Assembly: GCA_003645215.1 (NCBI GenBank)
Contig: QNEM01000022.1
Coordinates: 1 to 14,909, forward strand
Reading direction: 5' to 3'
Length of the DNA: 14,909 nucleotides
Source: Gammaproteobacteria bacterium
GTDB taxonomy: Bacteria; Pseudomonadota; Gammaproteobacteria; Eutrophobiales; Eutrophobiaceae
The first letter of the stretch is position 1; each line of letters begins with the position of its first letter. A program made the position numbers and the translations under genes. Shown in pieces: positions 8,264 to 14,909 of the stretch. The notes below the pieces were generated by a model. It was not told the origin of the DNA, made no database searches, and was given only the letters and a program-made list of their open reading frames with translations.

Positions 8264-10268
8264 AAACGAGATAATCTCGCTTAAAGAAAAAATTGTTTTA
8301 CTTGAAGAAGAGAACAATACATTACTTGCAGAAAGGCAGCGTTTGACCTACTTGCTTGCAGCATCGCCTGCCATTATCTACAGCTTTGAGGCCAAAGGTG
8401 ATTATATCCCTACCTTTATTAGCGAGAACATCAAAAAGATCTTTGGATACGAACCATCGGAATATCTTGAAGACCCCAGGTTTATGCCATCACACATTCA
8501 CCCGGATGACATTCACCGTATTGATAAGGAGTGGTCGTATCTTTTCAGAGAAGGACACCACATTATCGAATACCGTTTCCGTCGCAAGGACGGTACTTAT
8601 TGCTGGGTGAACGATGAGCTTCGTTTGATTTGTGATAAAGACGGAGAACCCGTCGAGATTGTTGGTGCCATGAACAATATAAGTGCACGCAAGAAGGTTG
8701 AAGAAGAGCTTGCTATAGCGAAAAACCTCGCTGAGCAAGCCAATCAGGCCAAGAGTGCTTTCCTCGCTAACATGAGTCACGAATTACGTACGCCGATGAA
8801 CGCCATCCTTGGTTATAGCGAGATGCTAATGGAAGAGGCCGAAGACCTGAATCAGAATGGTTTTATTCCTGACCTGAAGAAGATCCATCAATCCGGGATT
8901 CACCTGCTGGCACTGATTAACGGTGTACTTGACCTGTCGAAGATTGAATCTGGCAAGATGGAGGCCTTTGCTGAAGAGGTCGACCTGAATACACTGATAG
9001 ATGAAGTCAGTGCCACCGCCCACCCCTTGCTGGAGAAGAACAAAAATTCACTGACCATCGAACGTGGCGAGGTTCTTGGTGTGGCCTATCAGGACATGAC
9101 CAAGCTACGCCAGATTTTGTTCAACCTGCTTTCCAATGCCGCCAAGTTTACCCACGAGGGTACCGTCACCCTGCGCGTCAACAGCACCGAACAGGATGGA
9201 GTGAGTTGGCTAATATTTGCAGTAAGCGATACCGGGATAGGGATCGCCGAGGATAAGATCGAACATGTGTTTGAAGAATTTACCCAGGCAGACGATTCCA
9301 CAACAAGGGATTATGGTGGCACCGGACTTGGTCTGGCGATATCGAAAAGATTTTGCAATTTGCTTGGTGGTGATCTAGACATTAACAGTGAACTGGGTGA
9401 AGGTTCTACATTCACTGTTCGTATTCCCACCATTCTTCCCGGAACAAAACCACAATCATCGTTAGCAGAATCATCACAGGAAATATCCGACACTGATTTG
9501 GCAACCCTCGGAGATGTTCCTCCCGGCTCTACGATACTGGTTATTGATGATGATCCGGAAGCCGGTGAGATTATTCAACGTTATCTGCTTAAAGATGGCT
9601 TTAATGTTGTTGTAGCGACCAGCGGTGAACAGGGTCTGCAGCTGGCACATGAGATACATCCTGCTGCCATTACCCTGGACGTAATGATGCCGCGCATGGA
9701 TGGCTGGGCGGTACTCCGAATACTGAAGGCTGATCCGGAACTACACAAAATACCTGTGATCATGCTGAGCATGATCGATGATCGGACACGCGGCTACTCG
9801 CTTGGTGCCGTTGATTACCTGACCAAGCCAGTTAACCGTGAACTGCTGCGTAAAACATTGAGTCACTACTATTGTACTGATGGAAACTGCCCTGTGTTAC
9901 TGGTCGAGGATGATGTCGAAACCCGCGAAATAATGGCGCACACTCTGGAGAAGGCCGGTTGGAAGGTATCTGAGGCAAGTAACGGTCAGGAAGCACTGGA
10001 TATGATGGACGATGTTCAACCACAGTTAATCCTGCTGGATCTGATGATGCCGGTCATGGATGGCTTCGGTTTTCTGGCTGAGATGCGCACCAAACCTGAA
10101 TGGCAAGATATACCTGTCATTGTTATTACTGCCAAGGATCTGACCAACGAAGACCGTAGCAGGCTCTCTGGATGTGTTGAGGAAATCCTGGAAAAGAATG
10201 CCTATAGCCGTGAACAGTTACTGAAACAAGTTCGTGAGGCAGTCGCTGCGTGCAATATCGATTCATAG
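8253..10268 (+). CDS. K3: cytosolic PAS hybrid histidine kinase with two receivers
   Basis: The 671-residue protein has no signal peptide or membrane segment, so it should be soluble. It opens with a short coiled coil (about 5-32, rich in Leu, Glu and Lys), followed by a PAS domain of the PAS_3 type with PAC (about 34-150; FGYEPSEYLEDP, HPDD, EYRFRRKDGTYCWV, GAMNNIS), then HisKA (H176), HATPase (N295), receiver 1 (D476) and receiver 2 (D596). The motifs of kinase and receivers are intact. Receiver 1 reads MMPRMDGW where K1 and K2 have MMPGMDGW. The ATG at 8253 overlaps the end of K2 by 11 nt, suggesting translational coupling. From 8742 to the stop it aligns with K1 at a constant offset of 4496 nt. 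It would add a cytosolic cue to the surface signals read by the other three; no cofactor site in the PAS domain can be named from sequence alone. Confidence 0.93.
   Translation: MTTKNEIISLKEKIVLLEEENNTLLAERQRLTYLLAASPAIIYSFEAKGDYIPTFISENIKKIFGYEPSEYLEDPRFMPSHIHPDDIHRIDKEWSYLFREGHHIIEYRFRRKDGTYCWVNDELRLICDKDGEPVEIVGAMNNISARKKVEEELAIAKNLAEQANQAKSAFLANMSHELRTPMNAILGYSEMLMEEAEDLNQNGFIPDLKKIHQSGIHLLALINGVLDLSKIESGKMEAFAEEVDLNTLIDEVSATAHPLLEKNKNSLTIERGEVLGVAYQDMTKLRQILFNLLSNAAKFTHEGTVTLRVNSTEQDGVSWLIFAVSDTGIGIAEDKIEHVFEEFTQADDSTTRDYGGTGLGLAISKRFCNLLGGDLDINSELGEGSTFTVRIPTILPGTKPQSSLAESSQEISDTDLATLGDVPPGSTILVIDDDPEAGEIIQRYLLKDGFNVVVATSGEQGLQLAHEIHPAAITLDVMMPRMDGWAVLRILKADPELHKIPVIMLSMIDDRTRGYSLGAVDYLTKPVNRELLRKTLSHYYCTDGNCPVLLVEDDVETREIMAHTLEKAGWKVSEASNGQEALDMMDDVQPQLILLDLMMPVMDGFGFLAEMRTKPEWQDIPVIVITAKDLTNEDRSRLSGCVEEILEKNAYSREQLLKQVREAVAACNIDS
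8742..10265 (+). repeat. Long direct repeat, copy 3 (K3)
   Basis: This copy aligns with copy 1 at +4496 through to the stop codon, which falls at the same position in both. In the sampled HATPase stretch (4741-4800 against 9237-9296) I count 11 differences in 60, making this copy more diverged from copy 1 than copy 2 is. Confidence 0.9.
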
Positions 10269-10275
10269 TGGTGCT

Positions 10276-12222
10276 ATGAATCTACGGCTGAAATTTGTCC
10301 TGCTTATCATTGCTCCACTGTTTGCTATATTTGCGATCATACTTGCACTCGGACTACAGGCAATAGAAGACAACAACCAGCAGAGACTGGCCCATGAACT
10401 CGCCCAATCTGCAGAACTTCAAGCAGCAAAGATCGAGGTGCTATTACGTGAAGTAGCTCAAATCGCCAGAACTACGGCCTCTAATCTAAGTATTGATAGT
10501 GACATCACCGAGGCAGCCGCATTTGAGATCCTGCGTAGCAATGTCGCTTCAAATTCTTTGGTATTCGGTGCGGCACTTGCCTTCGAACCGGGTGAGTTTT
10601 CGGGGAGGCAGCTTTTCGGCCCATACGTTTATCGGCAAGGTAAAGATCTGTCAGAGATTGTGTCCACCGAGCTCGATTACGACTATACCCAACCGGAATG
10701 GGACTGGTGGCATTTGCCCCGCAAGGCTTTGACCGGTGTCTGGACCGAACCTTATTTCGATGAGGGTGGTGGCAATATCTACATGACTACCTTCTCGACA
10801 CCAATTTTCAAGGATAGCCGTTTTATTGGCGTAGCAACTATTGATATCCCACTGGAACCTCTGAAGCGGTTGATTTCATCCCTGCAGGGAGATCAGGGCC
10901 AGCGTTTTCTTTTGTTGTCTGAACAACAACGCATCTTGTATTCCGACAACGCCGATTTTATCGGACGGTCCATCAAAGAAGTATTCCAGGAATTAGATCG
11001 GCCGGATATCGAGACAGCCTTTAAACAAGCATTAATTTCTGGAGATACCCATATGATCCAGTTGGCAGGTTGGCAATCTACCAATACCCAGTTGATCAGT
11101 CCGGCAATGATTAAGTCAGGGGGCTGGATGTTGCTCTCTATCCAGGATGAGAAACGCGCACTGGCTTTCCTGAATCAACAGAAAAAAAGAGCGATAACTA
11201 TCCTTGGAAGTGTATTTATCGTGAGTATTTTTGCCGTTTGGCTATTATTGGTCTGGGTTACCCGACCATTAAGTAACCTTTCTCAGGCCGTGGAGGAAGT
11301 TGGAAAAGGCAATATGGATATCCGTATCAAACGCCAGAGCGAAGATGAAATCGGTGATTTGGCAGCTAGTTTTGCGAACATGGTACAACAACTATCGTCA
11401 CGCGAAGCCGCACTCAGGGAGCTCAACGAGAATCTGGAAACACGTGTCGAAGAAAGAACCATAGAACTCAAATCGCTTCAGCTTGGTCTGGAACGGGCCA
11501 GAGATGCAGCCGATGAAGCCAACCAGGCCAAGAGTGCATTTTTGGCAAACATGAGCCACGAGTTACGCACACCGATGAATGCCATCCTTGGCTACAGTGA
11601 GATGCTGATGGAAGAGGCAGAAGATATAGAACAGGAAGAGTTCATTCCAGATCTGAAAAAAATTCATCAGTCCGGGACTCACCTGCTGTCATTGATAAAC
11701 GATGTGCTCGACCTGTCGAAGATTGAATCTGGCAAGATGGAAACCTTTGCTGAAGAGATTGACCTGGACGTGTTGATCGATGAAGTCAGTGCTACCGCAC
11801 ATCCTTTACTGGAGAAGAACAAAAATTCTCTGGCCATTAAACGTGGCAAGAACATTGGTATGGCCTACCAGGACATAACCAAGCTGCGCCAGACCCTGTT
11901 TAACCTGCTTTCCAATGCCGCCAAGTTTACCCACGAGGGCACCATCACCCTGCGTGTTACTCGCAGTGAACAGGATGGAATTGGCTGGCTATCATTTGCA
12001 GTGAGTGACACCGGGATCGGCATCGCAGAAGACAAGGTTGAGAACATTTTTGAAGAATTTGCCCAGGCAGATAATTCAACAACAAGGGATTACGGTGGTA
12101 CCGGACTTGGTCTGGCCATATCCAGAAGATTTTGTGAGTTACTCGGTGGTGATCTCAGCATTCATAGTAAATTGGGCGAAGGTTCTACATTCACCATTCG
12201 TATTCCCGCCACTCTGTCCTGA
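10276..12222 (+). CDS. K4: dCACHE-HAMP histidine kinase, receivers lost
   Basis: I choose the ATG at 10276 (648 residues) rather than the in-frame ATG at 10234. The 10276 start places the membrane helix at the N-terminus and sits in the same 7-nt junction (TAG, seven bases, ATGAA) that precedes K2. Order: membrane helix about 5-25; extracellular double-CACHE-like sensor about 30-300 (PEWDWWHLPRKALTGVWTEP, then YMTTFSTPIF and GVATIDIPLEPL); membrane helix about 307-328; HAMP about 329-380; coiled coil about 385-420; HisKA with H428; HATPase with N547, DTGIGI and GGTGLGL. It stops right after the HATPase (RIPATLS). The TGA aligns with GGA in K1-K3, and weak similarity continues past it, so the two receivers were lost. 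It should autophosphorylate and pass phosphate to a separate receiver: the one at 1108, or those of K1-K3. The CACHE class often binds small molecules, but no ligand can be named here. Confidence 0.92.
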   Translation: MNLRLKFVLLIIAPLFAIFAIILALGLQAIEDNNQQRLAHELAQSAELQAAKIEVLLREVAQIARTTASNLSIDSDITEAAAFEILRSNVASNSLVFGAALAFEPGEFSGRQLFGPYVYRQGKDLSEIVSTELDYDYTQPEWDWWHLPRKALTGVWTEPYFDEGGGNIYMTTFSTPIFKDSRFIGVATIDIPLEPLKRLISSLQGDQGQRFLLLSEQQRILYSDNADFIGRSIKEVFQELDRPDIETAFKQALISGDTHMIQLAGWQSTNTQLISPAMIKSGGWMLLSIQDEKRALAFLNQQKKRAITILGSVFIVSIFAVWLLLVWVTRPLSNLSQAVEEVGKGNMDIRIKRQSEDEIGDLAASFANMVQQLSSREAALRELNENLETRVEERTIELKSLQLGLERARDAADEANQAKSAFLANMSHELRTPMNAILGYSEMLMEEAEDIEQEEFIPDLKKIHQSGTHLLSLINDVLDLSKIESGKMETFAEEIDLDVLIDEVSATAHPLLEKNKNSLAIKRGKNIGMAYQDITKLRQTLFNLLSNAAKFTHEGTITLRVTRSEQDGIGWLSFAVSDTGIGIAEDKVENIFEEFAQADNSTTRDYGGTGLGLAISRRFCELLGGDLSIHSKLGEGSTFTIRIPATLS

Positions 12223-12252
12223 ACGAAAACAGCGCTATCTTGAGTATTGTAG
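11521..12252 (+). repeat. Long direct repeat, copy 4, truncated (K4)
   Basis: This copy aligns with copy 1 at +7275. Its first 41 nt (11521-11561) are identical to 4246-4286. Protein-coding similarity runs to the TGA at 12220-12222, and faint similarity continues for roughly 25-30 nt beyond it before it is lost ahead of the inverted repeat. Confidence 0.85.
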
Positions 12253-12257
12253 ATGTT

Positions 12258-12292
12258 ATCCACGGGGCATGGTTTGACTCTGCCCCGTGGAT
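12258..12292. terminator. Strong inverted repeat between convergent genes, probable bidirectional terminator
   Basis: A perfect 12-bp stem (ATCCACGGGGCA at 12258-12269, TGCCCCGTGGAT at 12281-12292) encloses an 11-nt loop. It lies 36 nt after the K4 stop and 15 nt past the end of the minus-strand binding-protein gene. The GC-rich stem and the convergent position fit a shared terminator, but there is no real T tract on either side, so a hairpin protecting mRNA ends is also possible. Confidence 0.6.
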
Positions 12293-12307
12293 TATTCAGT
12301 GAGTAGC

Positions 12308-13126
12308 TTACTGACTTGCACCAGATGACATGGCTTTACCGAACCAGCGGTCTTGAAGCTGCTGCATAGCTTTCATACCTGCCAGACGACCCAGAAAGTT
12401 TTCTGTCCAGTTGATATACAGTGAATCACCTGCGGGCAGTGCAATACCTATGGGTTCATAGCTAAGCAACGAAAATAGCGAAACAAAACCGGCATCCGGA
12501 TTACGCTGAATCGTTGAAAGGCAGATTGGATAGTCGGTCATCAAACCACCGATCTTGTCTTCGTTCATCAAACTGACTGCAGCATCATAGTCATCCACCA
12601 AAGTCAGTGTCGCCTCAGGCAACAGGGCCTTGACGAAATCGGCGCTGGTCGAGCCCTTGAGCGCTGCCAGGCGGACATCTGGTGAATTCAGGTTTTCTGC
12701 AGACTTGGCCTTGGCAAGGCCTTCTTTCTTGGTAACAACACACTTTCCGGAGGTCATGTAGGGACCGACAAAGGCAACTCTCATATTACGTTTGGGGTTC
12801 ATTGTCATGTTGGAAATGACCACATCAACCTCACCTTTTTCCAGGGCGGAGAGTAATTTATTGAACGGCATGGTCTTTATTTTCAGTTCAACGCCCATAC
12901 CGTCAGCCATGAAACGTGCCAGATGGATATCGAAGCCGACAACCTTGCCTTCCTCATTTTTTCCGGTCATTGGTGGCATGTTCGCGGACGTGCCCAATAC
13001 CAGTTGGCCGCTTTTTTGAATGCTGGCGAGTGTGGATGCCCCTGCCAATACTACCGGGGAACTTACCAGTCCAACTGTGAGAATTAGCAGTGTACAAATG
13101 TGAGTGAATATTTTTTGATGATGCAT
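12308..13126 (-). CDS. Periplasmic solute-binding protein, family 3 (SBP_bac_3)
   Basis: The 272-residue protein has a signal peptide with a hydrophobic core and a VLA cleavage site at about residue 28. The mature part is a typical family 3 binding protein: SGQLVLGTSANMPPMTG, GKVVGFDIHLARFMA, GEVDVVISNMTMNPKR, VAFVGPYM, LAALKGSTSADFV for the hinge and second lobe, GGLMTDYPIC, and a C-terminal WFGKAM. Such proteins deliver amino acids or other small solutes to ABC permeases or to membrane sensors. No permease or ATPase gene is adjacent, so this is an orphan binding protein in the window. The start is supported by AGGAAG eight bases upstream of the ATG. Two cysteines (GKCVV, YPICLS) might form a disulphide. 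It converges on the kinase operon and could present a ligand to one of the surface sensors; that is speculation from position. Confidence 0.9.
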   Translation of the reverse strand: MHHQKIFTHICTLLILTVGLVSSPVVLAGASTLASIQKSGQLVLGTSANMPPMTGKNEEGKVVGFDIHLARFMADGMGVELKIKTMPFNKLLSALEKGEVDVVISNMTMNPKRNMRVAFVGPYMTSGKCVVTKKEGLAKAKSAENLNSPDVRLAALKGSTSADFVKALLPEATLTLVDDYDAAVSLMNEDKIGGLMTDYPICLSTIQRNPDAGFVSLFSLLSYEPIGIALPAGDSLYINWTENFLGRLAGMKAMQQLQDRWFGKAMSSGASQ

Positions 13127-13131
13127 TGTTT

Positions 13132-13137
13132 TAACTT
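13132..13137 (-). promoter_or_regulatory. Ribosome binding site of the solute-binding protein gene
   Basis: The minus strand reads AAAAGGAAGTTAAAACA just before the ATG; the purine-rich AGGAAG core fixes the start at 13126 and is the clearest such site in the window. Confidence 0.6.
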
Positions 13138-13148
13138 CCTTTTGTATT

Positions 13149-13182
13149 GATTGGGTTTGTAATGTGATTGGGTTTGTAATGT
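13149..13182. repeat. Perfect 17-bp tandem direct repeat in the binding-protein leader
   Basis: GATTGGGTTTGTAATGT occurs twice head to tail (13149-13165 and 13166-13182) with no mismatch. On the minus strand it lies about 22-56 nt upstream of the solute-binding protein ATG. It could be a paired regulator site or a recent slippage duplication. I see no confident -35/-10 pair around it. Confidence 0.85.
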
Positions 13183-13274
13183 TCTTTTTGCAGTCTAATT
13201 GCTGGAAAAGACGCGGACTCTACCACGTAATGCACCAGTTTTCGATGCCAGAGGTATGTATAAGCACATATTAC

Positions 13275-14909
13275 TTACTGATAAACTTGCTGTGCGAGTA
13301 CAATCACTTTATCGTGCTCGCCAAGCTGCCAGGTAATCTGCCTGGAAGGATTCAATAATAGTTCACCACCGTTTCGCACCAGACGTAGACCAAGTGCTAT
13401 CTCCATTTTTTGCTGGCAGGCATAGATCATGTCACTAAAACAGCAGTCGGTATCAAGTTGTACATAATCACCCGCAGGGCGCATGCTTATTTCAACACCA
13501 CCTGCACTGAGTAGTTCACGGTAGATAGGTGCGAGAACCTCCTGACCTGCAATTTGTGCCAACTGTGCACTGACAACTTCGGGACTGACAATGATATCGT
13601 CCACATCAAGGCCGGTGAGTAGGGCACGATTATTATCATCCAGCAATTCAACTACGGTATGTGCAAGTAATTCATGTTGATTGCGCAGATCAGATAAACG
13701 CAGCAATATGCGTAAGCTGCGTGTATCTGCACCTCCCTGCTCGTCGGTTCCGTCTGCAAGTACGACAATGCTCTGAAAACCTTGTAAATCAATATCTTCC
13801 CAGGTTGATTGTATTACCGCATCACCCTCAAGAAATTCCAGCGTCAGGTTTTTAAGGTTTTTTAACTGATGGCTTTCCATGCGTTGCTGTGTTGTATCCT
13901 GATTTACATTAGACAGTATGGTCACTTCGGTACCACGCAAGGCATGTGCATCGAGTTCCTGCAAAATATTGTAAAGAATATCGGTCCAGCCTATCAGCAG
14001 TACCCGGGCAGGCACATGGGGCACCGAGCCACCTTGCTGATATATCTGTGACTCTGAAATCCTTTCGTGGTCTGACTGGGTCACCGGTAGACCTCGTGTA
14101 AGAAGTACCAATTGTTCATCTTCTGCAATCTCGTAGTCAGGTTCGGGGTTGAGCCCGACAGCATGTCGCACAACACCATCACGCTTTTCGTTCCACGAGA
14201 TACCAACGGGTATAGCATCGGCAAGACTGTATGCAATTTCTGCAAGGGGTCGATCGGTATAACCAGGAAAACTCTGTACATAGAGACTATTACCCGCCGG
14301 GGAAAATATCTCGCTATAGACATTTGCCAGCCCGGGGTTACGGACTGTCTGCACAATGACCTTGCTGATCACCCGACTGGAATAAATAATGTGCAGTCGG
14401 TTTTTGGCAGCAATCATCGCCAATTCACAATTTTGCTCCATGGCAATTTCCGATGTCAGGATCGGTGGTTCACTTGACCAGTCTTGTCGTGTAGTCAACA
14501 GCACTATGGTCTTGATAGTTTCGCTGTCATCGGCATCTGTTGCGAGGACGATGACACTGGCAGCGCAGTTGACGGCAACCCGGTCGAGTTCACCATGATT
14601 ACTGGGTATCCCGCTGCGCAGAATGACCTTGATTGGCTGTCGATAGATCCCCGCGACTCTAAGCTGCTCCTGCATATCATCAATTTCTCGTGGCGCAAGT
14701 ATCACTACCTTGACTCCGGGTTGCAGTAGTGCCAGTTGTTGCAGGACTGAAATAACCTTGTTACTCCATCCCAGTACCAGCACATGGTCACGTTCCCGTA
14801 CCGGTGTATCACCTTTGTGCAGACCTTCGATGCGGATACGCCATGTGTTGTTAACCAGCGAGATCAATACACTCAGGACAACCAGTCCCATGAGTGACAG
14901 AAACAGGGA
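13275..14909 (-). CDS. CASTOR/POLLUX-type ion channel, C-terminal part (5' end beyond window)
   Basis: The frame stays open to the right edge, so the gene is partial: 544 residues are visible and the N-terminus is missing. The visible part starts in a membrane helix (LFLSLMGLVVLSVLISLV), then NNTWRIRIEGLHKG, and continues with two RCK-like nucleotide-binding halves, each opening with a strand and a Gly-Trp turn: HVLVLGWSNKVISVLQQL near the start and RVLLIGWTDILYNILQEL in the middle. Further segments are SVIVLATDADDSETIKT and SIVVLADGTDEQGGADTRSL. This arrangement matches bacterial relatives of the plant CASTOR/POLLUX (DMI1) channels, where the pore precedes tandem RCK domains. It probably moves cations across the inner membrane under control of the cytosolic domains. 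An internal ATG at 14891 would drop the membrane part and is not the likely start. The gap to the downstream binding-protein gene is 148 nt; co-transcription is possible but not shown. Confidence 0.8.
   Translation of the reverse strand, partial: SLFLSLMGLVVLSVLISLVNNTWRIRIEGLHKGDTPVRERDHVLVLGWSNKVISVLQQLALLQPGVKVVILAPREIDDMQEQLRVAGIYRQPIKVILRSGIPSNHGELDRVAVNCAASVIVLATDADDSETIKTIVLLTTRQDWSSEPPILTSEIAMEQNCELAMIAAKNRLHIIYSSRVISKVIVQTVRNPGLANVYSEIFSPAGNSLYVQSFPGYTDRPLAEIAYSLADAIPVGISWNEKRDGVVRHAVGLNPEPDYEIAEDEQLVLLTRGLPVTQSDHERISESQIYQQGGSVPHVPARVLLIGWTDILYNILQELDAHALRGTEVTILSNVNQDTTQQRMESHQLKNLKNLTLEFLEGDAVIQSTWEDIDLQGFQSIVVLADGTDEQGGADTRSLRILLRLSDLRNQHELLAHTVVELLDDNNRALLTGLDVDDIIVSPEVVSAQLAQIAGQEVLAPIYRELLSAGGVEISMRPAGDYVQLDTDCCFSDMIYACQQKMEIALGLRLVRNGGELLLNPSRQITWQLGEHDKVIVLAQQVYQ

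Noticed and set aside
10234..10275. Earlier in-frame ATG for K4, overlapping the end of K3
   Set aside because: It adds a polar stretch before the membrane helix and its codons belong to the repeated end of K3; the 10276 start matches the junction before K2.
12296..12314. Small hairpin TCAGTGAG/CTTACTGA at the end of the binding-protein gene
   Set aside because: It has one mismatch, a 3-nt loop and overlaps the coding end; the larger inverted repeat next to it is a better terminator.
1..14909. Mobile element or CRISPR explanation for the long repeats
   Set aside because: The repeats are coding, in frame and match known kinase domains; there are no transposase, terminal inverted repeats or spacer arrays.

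Overview
The window looks like gammaproteobacterial chromosome of about 50% GC. The assignment is an inference from protein style (DUF5329, hybrid kinases with tandem receivers, a bacterial CASTOR/POLLUX-like channel); no rRNA, tRNA, mobile element or CRISPR array is visible, and the genus cannot be named.

Layout. Positions 1-258 hold the C-terminal end of a periplasmic solute-binding (SBP_bac_3-type) protein whose frame carries an in-frame TAA, so it is probably a broken gene. It is followed almost immediately by a small exported hypothetical protein (261-638) and an AT-rich gene for a secreted DUF5329 protein (656-1021). The core (1108-12222, all plus strand) is a tightly packed signalling operon: a stand-alone CheY/DivK-like receiver, then four histidine kinases called K1-K4 here. 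Junctions are 30 nt, 7 nt, an 11-nt overlap and 7 nt. A strong inverted repeat closes the operon. On the minus strand, converging on it, are an intact periplasmic solute-binding protein (12308-13126), a 17-bp tandem repeat in its leader, and a CASTOR/POLLUX-type channel gene that runs off the right edge.

How the parts fit. K1-K4 share one transmitter (HisKA plus HATPase), and K1-K3 also share two C-terminal receivers. These parts align at constant offsets with no insertion or deletion over about 1.5 kb of DNA. The sensor halves are unrelated: K1 has a multi-pass membrane module, CHASE and two PAS domains; K2 has a periplasmic helical domain and HAMP; K3 is soluble with one PAS; K4 has a dCACHE-like domain and HAMP. 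The cluster therefore looks like one output engine copied four times behind four sensors, covering extracellular, membrane and cytosolic signals. K4 ends at a TGA aligned with a GGA codon in its three paralogues, so it has lost both receivers and would have to phosphorylate receivers in trans. No Hpt domain and no DNA-binding or enzymatic output domain is encoded in the window, so the final target must lie elsewhere.

The most notable observations are the sensor-swapped kinase array, the point-mutation-like loss of the K4 receivers, a 295-nt near-identical tract between K1 and K2 suggesting gene conversion, an AT-rich PAS cassette inside K1, and a three-fold repeated membrane motif in K1.
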